A stretch of DNA of 64,000 nt from Paracoccus luteus (GTDB lineage Bacteria; Pseudomonadota; Alphaproteobacteria; Rhodobacterales; Rhodobacteraceae). The notes beneath the pieces are model-generated. The model was not told the origin of the DNA. It made no database searches and saw only the letters and a list, made by a program, of their open reading frames with translations. Position numbers and translations under genes: made by a program. The DNA is taken from assembly GCF_004522155.1 (NCBI RefSeq), contig NZ_SDEA01000001.1, positions 248,001 through 312,000 on the forward strand, in the 5' to 3' direction. Every line of letters starts with the position of its first letter. Positions within the stretch are counted from its first letter, which is position 1. Shown here piece by piece: positions 37,127 to 46,588 of the stretch.

Positions 37127-38605
37127 TCAGTTATAGGCGTTCTCGCCGTGGGTGGTCAGGTCCAGCCCCTGGCGTTCGTCGGCGGTGGCGACCCGCAGCC
37201 CGATGACCGCGCGGACGAGGTGGATGGCGACGAACGACACGACGCCCGACCACGCGATGCAGATCGCCACGCCCAGCGTCTGGACATAGACCTGATGCCC
37301 CATGTCGAAATCGGCCACGGCATTGGCGGCATAGTCGAAGACGCCCGACCCCCCCAGCGACGGCGCGGCGAAGACCCCGGTCAGGATCGCCCCCACGATG
37401 CCGCCGACGCCGTGGATGCCGAACACGTCAAGGCTGTCGTCGATGCCGATGCGCGATTTCAGCGTCACGACGACCCACATGCAGGCCAGCCCCGCGACCA
37501 GCCCGATGGCGATGGCGCCCATCGGCCCGACGAACCCCGCGGCCGGCGTGATGCCCACCAACCCCGCGACGGCGCCCGACACGCCCCCCAGCAGCGAGGG
37601 GTGGCCGCGCATGATCCACTCGCCAAAGCTCCACGCCAGCGCTGCGGCGGCGGTGGCGACGGCGGTGTTCAGGATCGCCAGCGCGGTCAGGCCGTTCGCC
37701 TCGAGGTTGGAACCGGCGTTGAAGCCGAACCAGCCGATCCACAGCAGGCAACCGCCGATCAGGGTGAATGTCAGGTTGTGGGGGGCCATCAGCTCTTTGC
37801 CCCAGCCGATGCGGGGACCGGCGACCAGTGCCGCGACCAGTCCGGCGACGCCCGCGTTGATGTGGATGACCGTGCCGCCGGCAAAGTCCAGCGCGCCGTG
37901 CCCGAACAGATAGCCCGACGGCGCGTCATGCGCGCTGGGACCGCCCCACCACCAGACCATGTGGGCCATCGGCAGATAGGAAAACACGAACCAGATCACC
38001 ACAAAGGCGAGGATGGCGGAAAACTTCATCCGCTCGGCCGTGGCGCCGACGATCAGCGAGGGCGCGATGCAGGCGAACGCCATCTGGAAGATCACGAAGG
38101 CATATTCGGGGATGAACACGCCCGCGGAAAAGCTTTCCGCGACGGTGCCGGGGTTGACGCCTGCCATGAAGGCCTTGGACAGCCCGCCGATGAACGGGGT
38201 CAGCGGGCCTGCGTCCCCGGCGGTGGCGGCCCCGGTGAAGGCCAGCGAATAGCCGAAGACGACCCACAGGATCGCCATGACGCAGAATGTCGCCAGCACC
38301 TGCATCAGCACCGACAGCACGTTGCGCGACCGCACCAGCCCGCCATAGAACAGCGCAAGTCCCGGCAGGGTCATCATCATCACCAGAATGGCCGAGATCA
38401 TCACCCAGGCGGTGTCGCCCTTGTCGGGGACCGGCGCGGCGGCGGCCGTATCGGCCACGGGCTGCGCCAGCGCCGCATCGCCAGCCAGAACGACGGCCGC
38501 GATCATCGCGGCGGGCAGGGCATGGCGCCACGGCGCCCGCGGGACAGCGCGGGCGGGGTCAAGCGGCGGGCGGCACGGGGCCGGGTGCGTTGGGCTGTGG
38601 GTCAT
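37127..38605 (-). CDS. amtB: Ammonium transporter (Amt family)
   Basis: This 492-residue protein has a cleavable signal peptide (ending near DAALAQ) and the Amt core of eleven transmembrane helices: ILVMMMTLPGLALFYGGLVRSRN, AHMVWWWGGPSA (pore His/Trp region), DFAGGTVIHINAGVAGLVAAL and GVFAAPSLGGSGVFDY. It conducts ammonium into the cell when nitrogen is short. ATG 38605 has GAGGGAAG directly upstream. The frame is open to 38797. A PII gene (glnK) normally precedes amtB; none lies in the 277 bp up to the next, divergent gene. Confidence 0.95.
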   Translation of the reverse strand: MTHSPTHPAPCRPPLDPARAVPRAPWRHALPAAMIAAVVLAGDAALAQPVADTAAAAPVPDKGDTAWVMISAILVMMMTLPGLALFYGGLVRSRNVLSVLMQVLATFCVMAILWVVFGYSLAFTGAATAGDAGPLTPFIGGLSKAFMAGVNPGTVAESFSAGVFIPEYAFVIFQMAFACIAPSLIVGATAERMKFSAILAFVVIWFVFSYLPMAHMVWWWGGPSAHDAPSGYLFGHGALDFAGGTVIHINAGVAGLVAALVAGPRIGWGKELMAPHNLTFTLIGGCLLWIGWFGFNAGSNLEANGLTALAILNTAVATAAAALAWSFGEWIMRGHPSLLGGVSGAVAGLVGITPAAGFVGPMGAIAIGLVAGLACMWVVVTLKSRIGIDDSLDVFGIHGVGGIVGAILTGVFAAPSLGGSGVFDYAANAVADFDMGHQVYVQTLGVAICIAWSGVVSFVAIHLVRAVIGLRVATADERQGLDLTTHGENAYN

Positions 38606-38882
38606 CTTCCCTCGATCCGTCTGACGCGGCCCGCGGGTCGGGCCGCCATGACGCCAAGGGGAACCGCCGCACCCGCCCGGTCCAGTCCGGGGCCGGCCCT
38701 TGCCCGCGGATCGCGGGCGATTGCCCAAGGCTTGGGCAGTCCGCGTGCAGGCTGGCGCGGAACACGGCAGGTCACGACTGGGCGACCGCGCGCCCACGCC
38801 CCGCCGCGCCTGTTTTCAGCGGGGGCGGGCTGATGTATGACGGCGCGAAACGCCGCGCGGACGGCCGGGCAGGAACACAGGC

Positions 38883-41429
38883 ATGAAACGACCGACAGGT
38901 CCGCGGCGGATCACCGCCGACAAGCGCTATTCGGACGCACCGGCACCGGGGGGCAAGCCGCCGACGGGCGGGCTGCCGCCGCAGGCCGCGCGCCGCCGGG
39001 GGGCCGCGCCGCCCCCTCGCCGCAAGCGCGGCAATGCCGTGACGCGCGGCGTCGCCGGCACGCTGGGGCTGATCTGGCGCGTGCTGTGGGGATCGGTCTG
39101 GCGGCTGGGGCTGACGGTCGCGCTGATCCTGGGCGTGTCGGTCGCCTATTACTGGTCGACGCTGCCCGAACCCTCGGCGCTGTTCGACGGGCGCGCGCGC
39201 GGATCGGTCACCATGCTGGACCGCGACGGGCGGGTGTTCGCCTGGCGGGGCGAGACCTTCAACACCGTCGCGTCCGACCACATCGCCCCGGTGCTGCGCG
39301 ACGCCGTCGTCGCGACCGAGGACAAGCGGTTCTTTTCGCATCTGGGGATCGACCCGCGCGGCATCGCCAGCGCGATCAAGATCAACATGGCGGCGGGCCG
39401 CGGCCCGCTGGAGGGCAACGGCGGGTCCACCATCACCCAGCAGGTGTCCAAACTGCTGTGCCTGGGCGAAGAGTTCGACCCGATCCAGTGGAAATCCGAG
39501 GCCGAATACGAGGCCGAGTGCCGCACCTCCTCCCTGTGGCGCAAGGTGAAGGAAGTCCCCTATTCGCTTGCGATGGAAGCGAAATATTCCAAAAGCGATA
39601 TCCTGAACATCTATATGAACCGCAGCTATCTGGGCGCCGGCGCACGCGGGTTCGAGGCGGCGTCGCAGCGTTACTTCGGCAAGCCCGCCGCCGACGTGAA
39701 CGCGGCCGAGGCGGCGATGCTGGCCGGGCTGCTCAAGGCGCCCAGCTATTTTTCGCCCACGTCGAACCTGCAGCGCGCGCAGGACCGTGCCGCGGTGATC
39801 CTGGGGCTGATGCACGAGCAGGGCTATCTGGACGACGCCGAGTTCGCCGCGACCAAGGCCAACCCCGCGGTGCTGAGCCGCGCCGCCGCCGCCCGCGCCG
39901 GCGGTTATTTCGCCGACTGGGTGATGGAATCCGGCCCCGGTTTCCTGACCACCGAGACGACCGAGGACGTGACCATCACCACGACCTTTGACCAGCAGAT
40001 CCAGCGCGCCGCCGAACGCGCGATGCAGAAGGTGTTCGACGAGAAGGTCAACGAGGGGTCCAAGGCGCAGGCGGCGGTCGTCGTCATGTCCGCCGACGGC
40101 GCGGTGCGCGCGATGATCGGCGGGCGCGACACGACGACGACCGGCACCTTCAACCGCGCCACGCAGGCCAAGCGGCAGACCGGGTCGTCGTTCAAGCCGT
40201 TCATCTATGCGGCGGCGCTGGACCAGGGCTTCGGCCCCAACGACACCATTCAGGACGCGCCGCTGACGATCCACGTCAAGGGGTCGGGCCCGTGGTCGCC
40301 CAAGAACTATACCCGCAACTACAAGGGCACGATCACGCTGACCTCGGCGCTGTCGCAGTCGATCAACACGGCCGCGATCCGCCTGCAAGAGGCGGTGGGC
40401 CGCGACAACGTGCGCCGCGTGGCGCAGGATTTCGGCTTTGCCCATGACATGGCCCGCGGCCCCGCGCTGGGGCTAGGCGTGGACGAATCGACCCTGCTGG
40501 AGATGACCGGCGCCTATGCCGGCATCCGCAACGGCGGCACCTCGGTCCGCCCCTATGGGCTGGTCGAGCTGCGGATCAAGGGCGACGACAAGCCGCTGAT
40601 CGGGCAGGCGGGGGGCCTGGGCGAACGCGTGATCTCGCCCAAGGCCGCGACCGAGCTGATCTACATGATGACGCAGGTGATCGAGAACGGGACCGGCCGC
40701 CGCGCCCGGCTGGACGGGCGCGAGGCGGCGGGCAAGACGGGCACCACCTCGTCCTATCGCGACGCCTGGTTCATCGGGTTCACCGAGCAATACGTGACCG
40801 GCGTCTGGATGGGCTATGACGACAACACGCCGCTGAAGGGCGTGACCGGCGGCGGCCTGCCGGCCGAGATCTGGCAGGCGGTCATGGCCGAGGTGCACGA
40901 GGGCCTGCCGGCCAAGTCGCTGGACGTGGTGGCGCCCGGCGCGGCGGGGCAGGTGATCGCGGCGTCGGACGTGATCTCGACCGACGCCAACGACCCGCTG
41001 GCCGCGGCGCTGGCCGAGGCGGTGGCCGCCGCGCAGCCCGTCGAGGGGCAGGGCGCGCCCGCGGTCGAGATCGGGACGCCGGGGGCGGTGCTGTCCCCGG
41101 ACGGCCTGCCGGGGGGGCAGGCGGATGCCCTGTCCGCGGCGATGGCCGAGGCGATGGGCGAGCCTGCGCCCGCGCCCCAGCCCGCGCCGGTTCCCCTGAC
41201 GCAAGCGCCGCTGCCGGCCGAGGTGCGCGTGACGCCGGTGCCCGACCAGCCCGGCGCCCCCCCGCGCAGCGCCGGATCGACGGTCGGGGTCGGCGACACG
41301 CTGGACGCCATGCAGGCCGCGGTGGCCGAGGCCCGCGCGGGCAACGTGCCCGAGGCCGACCTGGCGCAGCCTGCCGCGGTCGAGGACGCGCTGAGCCAGG
41401 CGTTGCGCGGGATACCGGGCCTGAACTGA
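38883..41429 (+). CDS. mrcA: Class A penicillin-binding protein (PBP1A type: glycosyltransferase and transpeptidase)
   Basis: This 848-residue bifunctional peptidoglycan synthase has a Pro/Arg-rich cytoplasmic tail and one transmembrane helix (about 74-92). The GT51 domain has catalytic Glu146 in ATEDKRFFSHLGID and GGSTITQQ (180-187). The transpeptidase has SSFK (435-438), SIN (493-495) and KTG (618-620). The last 150 residues are an Ala/Pro-rich tail with no recognisable domain. The final 14 codons lie in the first copy of a 128-bp tandem duplication. Whether it is PBP1A or PBP1C-like cannot be settled here, but the domain order favours PBP1A. Confidence 0.93.
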   Translation: MKRPTGPRRITADKRYSDAPAPGGKPPTGGLPPQAARRRGAAPPPRRKRGNAVTRGVAGTLGLIWRVLWGSVWRLGLTVALILGVSVAYYWSTLPEPSALFDGRARGSVTMLDRDGRVFAWRGETFNTVASDHIAPVLRDAVVATEDKRFFSHLGIDPRGIASAIKINMAAGRGPLEGNGGSTITQQVSKLLCLGEEFDPIQWKSEAEYEAECRTSSLWRKVKEVPYSLAMEAKYSKSDILNIYMNRSYLGAGARGFEAASQRYFGKPAADVNAAEAAMLAGLLKAPSYFSPTSNLQRAQDRAAVILGLMHEQGYLDDAEFAATKANPAVLSRAAAARAGGYFADWVMESGPGFLTTETTEDVTITTTFDQQIQRAAERAMQKVFDEKVNEGSKAQAAVVVMSADGAVRAMIGGRDTTTTGTFNRATQAKRQTGSSFKPFIYAAALDQGFGPNDTIQDAPLTIHVKGSGPWSPKNYTRNYKGTITLTSALSQSINTAAIRLQEAVGRDNVRRVAQDFGFAHDMARGPALGLGVDESTLLEMTGAYAGIRNGGTSVRPYGLVELRIKGDDKPLIGQAGGLGERVISPKAATELIYMMTQVIENGTGRRARLDGREAAGKTGTTSSYRDAWFIGFTEQYVTGVWMGYDDNTPLKGVTGGGLPAEIWQAVMAEVHEGLPAKSLDVVAPGAAGQVIAASDVISTDANDPLAAALAEAVAAAQPVEGQGAPAVEIGTPGAVLSPDGLPGGQADALSAAMAEAMGEPAPAPQPAPVPLTQAPLPAEVRVTPVPDQPGAPPRSAGSTVGVGDTLDAMQAAVAEARAGNVPEADLAQPAAVEDALSQALRGIPGLN

Positions 41430-41642
41430 GCGGGGCCTGAACCGGGCGCGGCAATGCAGTCGGCCGGCCCCGAGGGGGACCGGCCGTGATGCAACCCGTT
41501 AGTCGCGCGGGTCATGCGCTGAGCCAGACGTTGCGCGGGATACGGGGCTGAACTGAGCGGGGCGTGAACCGGGCGCGGCAATGCAGTCGGCCGGCCCCGA
41601 GGGGGGACCGGCCGTGATGCGACCCGTTGGTCGCGCGGGTCA
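41388..41642. repeat. 128-bp tandem duplication spanning the mrcA 3' end and the phaB stop codon
   Basis: Two near-identical copies, 41388-41514 and 41516-41642, have an exact offset of 128 bp. Copy 1 begins in the last 14 codons of mrcA (GCGCTGAGCCAGGCGTTGCG); copy 2 repeats that sequence outside any gene (GCGCTGAGCCAGACGTTGCG). Both carry a hairpin-forming GGCCGGCCCCGAGGGGG-aCCGGCC segment. Copy 2 ends at the phaB stop codon. Only a handful of mismatches separate the copies, so the event is fairly recent. Confidence 0.85.
41462..41484. terminator. Hairpin between mrcA and phaB (first copy; a second lies at about 41590-41613)
   Basis: GGCCGG-CCCC pairs with GGGG-A-CCGGCC (one bulged A) with a GAG loop. 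It is duplicated by the 128-bp repeat. There is no T-run, so a terminator role for the convergent genes is inferred. Confidence 0.4.
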
Positions 41643-42365
41643 GCCGAAGAACTGCGCCCCGTTGGCGCTGATGGTCGATCCCGAGATGAAGCCCGCGTCG
41701 TCGGACGCGAGGAACACGACGCAGCGCGCGATTTCTTCGGGTTCGCCCAGGCGACCCACGGGGATCTGCGGGATGATGCGTTCGTTCAGCACCTTTTCGT
41801 CGATGGCGCGCACCATTTCCGTCCCGATGTAACCCGGCGCGACGGCGTTGACGGTGATCCCCGCGCGCGCGCCTTCCTGCGCCAGCGCGCGGGTAAAGCC
41901 GATGTCGCCGGCCTTGGCGGCGGAATAGTTCGCCTGGCCCGCCTGGCCCTTTTGCCCGTTGACCGAGCTGATGTTGATCACCCGGCCGAACTTGCGGTCG
42001 CGCATCCCGTTCCAGACCCCGTGGGTCATGTTGAACAGGCCGGTCAGGTTGGTGTCGATGACCTCTTTCCACTGCTGCGGGGTCATCTTGTGGAACATGC
42101 TGTCGCGGGTGATGCCGGCGTTGTTGACCAGCACGTCGACGGGGCCCAGCTCATCCTCGACCTGCTTGATGCCGGCGGCGCAGGCGTCATAGTCGGCGAC
42201 CGACCATTTATAGGTCTTGATCCCGGTTTCGTCGGTAAATGCCTTTGCGGCCTCGTCGTTGCCGGCATAGACCGCCGCGACGGTATAGCCCGCGTCCTTG
42301 AGCGCCCTGGAAATCGCCGCGCCGATCCCGCGCGAGCCGCCTGTCACCAATGCCACTTTCGCCAT
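41640..42365 (-). CDS. phaB: Acetoacetyl-CoA reductase (polyhydroxybutyrate synthesis)
   Basis: This 241-residue short-chain dehydrogenase has the nucleotide motif TGGSRGIG, the NNAG motif in VDVLVNNAGITRDSMFHKM, catalytic Ser in ISSVNGQKGQ and YSAAK as ANYSAAKAGDIGFTRALAQE. The GQKGQAGQANYSAAKAG stretch is typical of PhaB, which makes (R)-3-hydroxybutyryl-CoA with NADPH. ATG 42365 has GGGAGGGGA upstream. phaA (beta-ketothiolase) often sits next to it in Paracoccus-type genomes but is not adjacent here; the upstream neighbour is an EAL gene. FabG is the main alternative, less likely on motif grounds. Confidence 0.93.
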   Translation of the reverse strand: MAKVALVTGGSRGIGAAISRALKDAGYTVAAVYAGNDEAAKAFTDETGIKTYKWSVADYDACAAGIKQVEDELGPVDVLVNNAGITRDSMFHKMTPQQWKEVIDTNLTGLFNMTHGVWNGMRDRKFGRVINISSVNGQKGQAGQANYSAAKAGDIGFTRALAQEGARAGITVNAVAPGYIGTEMVRAIDEKVLNERIIPQIPVGRLGEPEEIARCVVFLASDDAGFISGSTISANGAQFFG

Positions 42366-42591
42366 CGTCCCCTCCCTGTAAGCCAGCCGCAATGCTGTTG
42401 CGTTCCACGCCTAGAACGGGACAGATTGTTTCGCAAGACCTTGCGCGGCAATAAGGATGTTGCGGGTGCTGGCTGCGCCGGATAGGATGACTCGCCCCTG
42501 ACGGGCGTGCCGCCAGGCCTTTTCGCCGGCCCGACGTCCGGCAGCCGGTCGGTCAGCCATCCCCCTGCACGCCGTATGTAACCCCATTGTG

Positions 42592-43422
42592 TCAGCGGCG
42601 CGCGGCGGAATGGGGGGCGCGCCACGGCGGGTTGATCGTCGGCGCGCCGAAATAGAACCCCTGCAGGCAGTCGATGCCCATGTCGATCAGATAGGCGGCA
42701 TCCTCGGCCGTCTCGACCTGTTCGGCCACCGTGAACATGTCGAAGTGATGGGCGATGGACTGCAGCGCGCGGGCCAGCACCTGGTTGTCGGGCTGGTCCG
42801 AGATCGCGCGGATGAACTGTCCGTCGATCTTGATCATGTCGAACGAGAAATCGCGCAGATAGCGGAACGAGGTATAGCCCGCCCCGAAGTCGTCCAGCGC
42901 AAAGCTGACGCCGCGGCCCTGAAGTTCGCGCATGAACTGGATCACCAGGTCGGGCATCCCCATCGCCGAGCTTTCGGTGATTTCCAGGATCAGGCGTTCC
43001 GCGATGCTGTCGTCCACGCCGATCCCGCGCCGCATGGTTTCCAGCCAGTCGGGATAGCCGATGGACCGCGCCGACATGTTGATCGACAGGCGCAGCCCCG
43101 GTTCCTCGGCCAGGGCGCGCAGTCCCAGCGCCAGCGCCAGGCAGTCGATCCTGCGGCCGAGTTCGGTGGTTTCCGCGTGCCACATGAAATCCCGCAGCGG
43201 CACAAAGCGTCCGGTGTCGTCGATGATGCGGATCAGCCCTTCGTGAAAGGCGGGCTTGTCCGGGCGCGCGGACTGCACGACCGGCTGGAACGCCAGCACC
43301 CCGTCGCCCCGTTCGACCGCCCGCTGCACCGTCGTCAGCGTCAGCCGCGACAGTTCGCCGACCGCGAAATCCAGGGGCGATCCGCGCTGAGGCTTGTCCT
43401 GATCGTCGTCGAATCGGGTCAC
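42592..43422 (-). CDS. EAL-domain protein (cyclic-di-GMP phosphodiesterase-like)
   Basis: This 276-residue stand-alone EAL domain has the namesake motif as EGL (HEGLIRI, Glu61), followed by NMSARS, LEITES, DDFGAGYTSF, IKIDGQF and EQVET. All metal and base residues appear kept, although EAL has become EGL and LxR is IxR. It may hydrolyse c-di-GMP or bind it. No GGDEF or sensor domain is present; about 40 N-terminal residues are unassigned. GTG 43422 has AAGGAG 7 bases upstream and is chosen over an open frame reaching 43470. The stop is 226 bp upstream of phaB on the same strand. Confidence 0.9.
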   Translation of the reverse strand: MTRFDDDQDKPQRGSPLDFAVGELSRLTLTTVQRAVERGDGVLAFQPVVQSARPDKPAFHEGLIRIIDDTGRFVPLRDFMWHAETTELGRRIDCLALALGLRALAEEPGLRLSINMSARSIGYPDWLETMRRGIGVDDSIAERLILEITESSAMGMPDLVIQFMRELQGRGVSFALDDFGAGYTSFRYLRDFSFDMIKIDGQFIRAISDQPDNQVLARALQSIAHHFDMFTVAEQVETAEDAAYLIDMGIDCLQGFYFGAPTINPPWRAPHSAARR

Positions 43423-43511
43423 GGCAATCTCCTTGGTGATGCGGACACACTGGCAAGGATGCCCTAACATCCGGTAAAAGCGACCGGACTTCGGCCGGAA
43501 AGGTTAACGCG

Positions 43512-44120
43512 ATGACCCAGCGCTGCGCGTGGTGCGGGACCGACCCGCTGTATGTGGCCTATCACGACCACGAATGGGGCGTGCCGGAACACGACCCGCG
43601 CGCGCTGTGGGAAAAGCTGGTGCTGGACGGGTTCCAGGCGGGGCTGAGCTGGATCACCATCCTGCGCAAACGCGACGATTTCCGCCGCGTGTTCGACGGT
43701 TTCGACCCGGCCCGCGTCGCGCGCTGGGGCGAGGCCGAGGTGGCGCGCGCGCTGGCCGACCCCGGCATCATCCGCCACCGCGGCAAGATCGAGGCGGCGG
43801 TGCGGGGGGCGCGCATCTATCTGCAGATCGAGGAAACCCAGGGTTTCGCGCCGTTCCTGTGGGATTTCGTCGGCGGGTCGCCCCGCCTCAACCGCTGGGA
43901 CAGCCCGGCGCAGGTGCCCGCCCGGACGCCGGAATCACAGGCGATGGCGCGGGCGCTGAAGCAGCGCGGGTTCAACTTTTGCGGGCCGGTGATCGCCTAT
44001 GCCTTCATGCAGGCGACGGGGATGGTGAACGACCACCTGACCTGCTGCCACCGCCACCCCGACCGCCACCCCGACCGGCGGGACGCCGGACCGGGGGCCG
44101 TTCCGCCTAGCGCGGCTTGA
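43512..44120 (+). CDS. tag: DNA-3-methyladenine glycosylase I
   Basis: This 202-residue base-excision repair enzyme removes 3-methyladenine. It has the zinc-binding N-terminal Cys and His ([20 protein letters not shown]), the substrate pocket [24 protein letters not shown], and the C-terminal NDHLTCC with the remaining zinc ligands. The tail after Cys is His/Pro/Asp-rich. AGGTTAACGCG precedes ATG 43512. Its stop overlaps the convergent TlpA-like gene by 14 bp. Confidence 0.94.
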   Translation: MTQRCAWCGTDPLYVAYHDHEWGVPEHDPRALWEKLVLDGFQAGLSWITILRKRDDFRRVFDGFDPARVARWGEAEVARALADPGIIRHRGKIEAAVRGARIYLQIEETQGFAPFLWDFVGGSPRLNRWDSPAQVPARTPESQAMARALKQRGFNFCGPVIAYAFMQATGMVNDHLTCCHRHPDRHPDRRDAGPGAVPPSAA

Positions 44121-44694
44121 GCTGCGCGATCAGGGCCAGCGCGGCAGGCGACGCCCAGTCGGCATCGCCCGACATGCGCGCGATCTCGTTGCCGTCGGCG
44201 TCCACCAGCACGCTGACCGGCATCGCCATCACGCCAAAGGCGCGCGCCAGCGCCATCGTCGGGTCGGTCAGCGTGGGCAGGTCGGTGATGGCCGATTCCT
44301 CGAAGAACTTGCGGATCGCGGGCGGCGGGTTGCGCCCCGACGCGATGGTCAGGACGGCGAAATCCTCGTCCCCCATCTGCCGCTGCAGCGCGTCCAGCGA
44401 AGGCATCTCTTCGCGGCAGGGCGCGCACCAGGTCGCCCAGAAGTTTACCAGCAGCAGCTTGCCGCGATAATCCGCCAGGCTGTGCGTGCCCCCGTCGATG
44501 TCGGAAAACGGAACGTCGGGCACCGGGGCGGGCGACGATTCGACCAGCTTGGGCAGGCCCGCGTCGCGCGCCGCCTGCCAGTCGACGGGGCCGGGCTGCG
44601 CCGCCTGCGCGCCGCCCGCGGGCGTGGCCGAGGCGACGGCCGGCAGGTTTGCGCCAAGGGCGAGCGCCGTATAAAGCACCAGGGAACGCAGCAT
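44107..44694 (-). CDS. TlpA-like secreted thioredoxin-fold disulfide reductase
   Basis: This 195-residue protein has a signal peptide (about 1-24, ending AVASA) and a TlpA/ResA thioredoxin domain with catalytic WCAPC in [20 protein letters not shown]. The cis-Pro loop is [10 protein letters not shown]. It should reduce or isomerise disulfides in the periplasm, for example for cytochrome c maturation. ATG 44694 lies only 21 bp from the divergent argH start, so the two promoters must lie inside the opposite genes or overlap them. Its stop overlaps tag by 14 bp. Confidence 0.9.
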   Translation of the reverse strand: MLRSLVLYTALALGANLPAVASATPAGGAQAAQPGPVDWQAARDAGLPKLVESSPAPVPDVPFSDIDGGTHSLADYRGKLLLVNFWATWCAPCREEMPSLDALQRQMGDEDFAVLTIASGRNPPPAIRKFFEESAITDLPTLTDPTMALARAFGVMAMPVSVLVDADGNEIARMSGDADWASPAALALIAQLKPR

Positions 44695-44715
44695 GAAACC
44701 TCCGAAGGACAGACG

Positions 44716-46143
44716 ATGACCGACCGCCCCGCCCCGACTGATGCCGCGACCGGGGCCGCGAACAGCATGTGGGGCGGGCGCTTTGCCGCCGGGCCGGACG
44801 CCATCATGGAGGCGATCAACGCCTCGATCGGGTTCGACCGGCGGCTTTACGCCCAGGACATCCGGGGCAGCCGCGCCCATGCGGCGATGCTGGCAGCAAC
44901 GGGCATCATCAGCGATACCGATGCGGCGGCCATCGGGGAAGGCCTGCTCACCGTCTTGTCAGAGATCGAGGCCGGCGAGTTCCAGTTCCAGGCCGCGCTG
45001 GAAGACATCCACATGAACGTGGAATCGCGGCTGAAGGCGCTGATCGGCGAACCGGCGGGCCGCCTGCACACGGCGCGGTCGCGCAACGACCAGGTGGCGA
45101 CCGACTTTCGCCTGTGGGTGCGCGACCAGTGCGATGCCGCCGTGGACGGGCTGCGGGCGCTGATCGGGGCGCTGCTGGCGCAGGCCGAGGCGGGGGCGGA
45201 CTGGGTGATGCCCGGCTTTACCCATCTGCAGACCGCGCAGCCGGTGACATGGGGGCATCACATGATGGCCTATGTGGAAATGCTGGGCCGAGACATCGGG
45301 CGGTTCACCGACGCGCGGGCGCGGATGAACGAATCGCCCTTGGGGTCGGCCGCGCTGGCCGGGACGGGGTTCCCCATCGACCGACACGCAACGGCCGCGG
45401 CGCTGGGCTTTGACCGGCCCACGGCGAACAGCCTTGATGCGGTCAGCGACCGGGATTTCGCGCTGGAGTTCCTGAGCGCCGCCGCGATCTGCGCCACGCA
45501 TCTGTCGCGGCTGGCCGAGGAGCTGGTGATCTGGTCCAGCGCCCAGTTCCGCTTTGTCGCCATGTCCGACCGCTGGTCCACCGGGTCCAGCATCATGCCG
45601 CAAAAGCGCAACCCCGATGCGGCGGAGCTGATCCGCGCCAAGATCGGCCGCATCCTGGGGGCGGCGGTGGCGTTGTTCACGGTGATGAAGGGACTGCCCT
45701 TGGCCTATTCCAAGGACATGCAAGAGGACAAGGAACAGGTCTTCGACGCCGCCGACACGCTGATGCTGGCGCTGGCCGCGATGACCGGGATGATCGGCGA
45801 CCTGACCGTGAACCGCGACCGGCTTGAGGCTGCGGCCTCGTCGGGATTTTCGACCGCGACCGACCTTGCCGATTGGCTGGTGCGCGCGGCCGGGCTGCCG
45901 TTCCGCGACGCCCACCACGTCACCGGCAGCCTGGTCGCGGCGGCCGAGGCGCGGGGCGTGGACCTGCCCGATCTGACCCTGGCCGAGATGCAGGCGGTGC
46001 ATCCGGCGATCACGGATGCGGTATTCGGCGTGTTGGGCGTTCACAACTCGGTCGCGTCGCGGCAATCCTATGGGGGCACGGCGCCCGACCAGGTGCGCGC
46101 GCAGATCGCCCGCTGGCGCGGCATCACGGAGGGTTGGGGTTGA
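44716..46143 (+). CDS. argH: Argininosuccinate lyase
   Basis: This 475-residue enzyme catalyses the last step of arginine synthesis, splitting argininosuccinate into arginine and fumarate. It has the fumarase/aspartase superfamily signature [12 protein letters not shown], the [13 protein letters not shown] motif and the catalytic His region in [19 protein letters not shown] 44716 is preceded by GAAGGA 6 bases away. The frame is open to 44482 without homology. The stop overlaps the LptM-like lipoprotein start (TTGA). Confidence 0.97.
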   Translation: MTDRPAPTDAATGAANSMWGGRFAAGPDAIMEAINASIGFDRRLYAQDIRGSRAHAAMLAATGIISDTDAAAIGEGLLTVLSEIEAGEFQFQAALEDIHMNVESRLKALIGEPAGRLHTARSRNDQVATDFRLWVRDQCDAAVDGLRALIGALLAQAEAGADWVMPGFTHLQTAQPVTWGHHMMAYVEMLGRDIGRFTDARARMNESPLGSAALAGTGFPIDRHATAAALGFDRPTANSLDAVSDRDFALEFLSAAAICATHLSRLAEELVIWSSAQFRFVAMSDRWSTGSSIMPQKRNPDAAELIRAKIGRILGAAVALFTVMKGLPLAYSKDMQEDKEQVFDAADTLMLALAAMTGMIGDLTVNRDRLEAAASSGFSTATDLADWLVRAAGLPFRDAHHVTGSLVAAAEARGVDLPDLTLAEMQAVHPAITDAVFGVLGVHNSVASRQSYGGTAPDQVRAQIARWRGITEGWG

Positions 46144-46295
46144 GAGCGGTCGCAATCATGGCAATGCTGGCGCTGGCCGCCTGCGGGGTCGATGGCCCGC
46201 CGCATCAGCCGGGAACGGACAGCGGCATCACGACCGGCGCCACCCTGACGATCGAGGCGCCGGGCGCGGACGATCCGCCGCGCGTCCGGCCCTGA
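46140..46295 (+). CDS. Small LptM/LppL-like lipoprotein between argH and lysA
   Basis: This 51-residue lipoprotein starts [16 protein letters not shown] from TTG 46140, overlapping the argH stop, and carries the lipobox LAAC. The mature start [11 protein letters not shown] resembles the CGxKGPLYxP motif of LptM/LppL, a short lipoprotein commonly found before lysA in Proteobacteria and shown in E. coli to aid LptD maturation. The match is motif-level only, and the Lys-Leu-Tyr positions differ (Asp, Pro, His). It is short enough to be missed by gene callers. Confidence 0.75.
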   Translation: MRAVAIMAMLALAACGVDGPPHQPGTDSGITTGATLTIEAPGADDPPRVRP

Positions 46296-46364
46296 ACGCC
46301 GGGCGCAAGAACAGGAACAAGGCCGCAGAGACGGCTTCATGAGGCAAAAGGCAGGACAACGAGC

Positions 46365-46586
46365 ATGGCGATGTTTCACAAATCGGCGACACGGCTGCGG
46401 GCGGCGGGCGCGACGGCGCTGCTGGCGGCCCTTGCGGCCTGCGGCGGCGGAGGCGGCGGCAGCGGCACCGTAGCCGGACAGGACGAGGTGATGATCCAGA
46501 AGGGCACCTATGTCTATGACCCGGCCCGGCGGCATGCGCCGGTGTCGCTGTCGGGGTCCGATCTGGTCGGGCTGGAGCCGCGCTGA
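46365..46586 (+). CDS. Small lipoprotein of unknown function
   Basis: This 73-residue lipoprotein has a basic N-terminus, lipobox LAAC (Cys25) and a run of six glycines after it, then VMIQKGTYVYDPARRHAPVSLSGSDLVGLEPR. The glycine run suggests a flexible tether. ATG 46365 has AGGCAGGA about 10 bases upstream. It follows the LptM-like gene by 69 bp and is 2 bp before the next gene, in the argH-lysA run. I do not recognise the C-terminal part. Confidence 0.75.
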   Translation: MAMFHKSATRLRAAGATALLAALAACGGGGGGSGTVAGQDEVMIQKGTYVYDPARRHAPVSLSGSDLVGLEPR

Positions 46587-46588
46587 CC

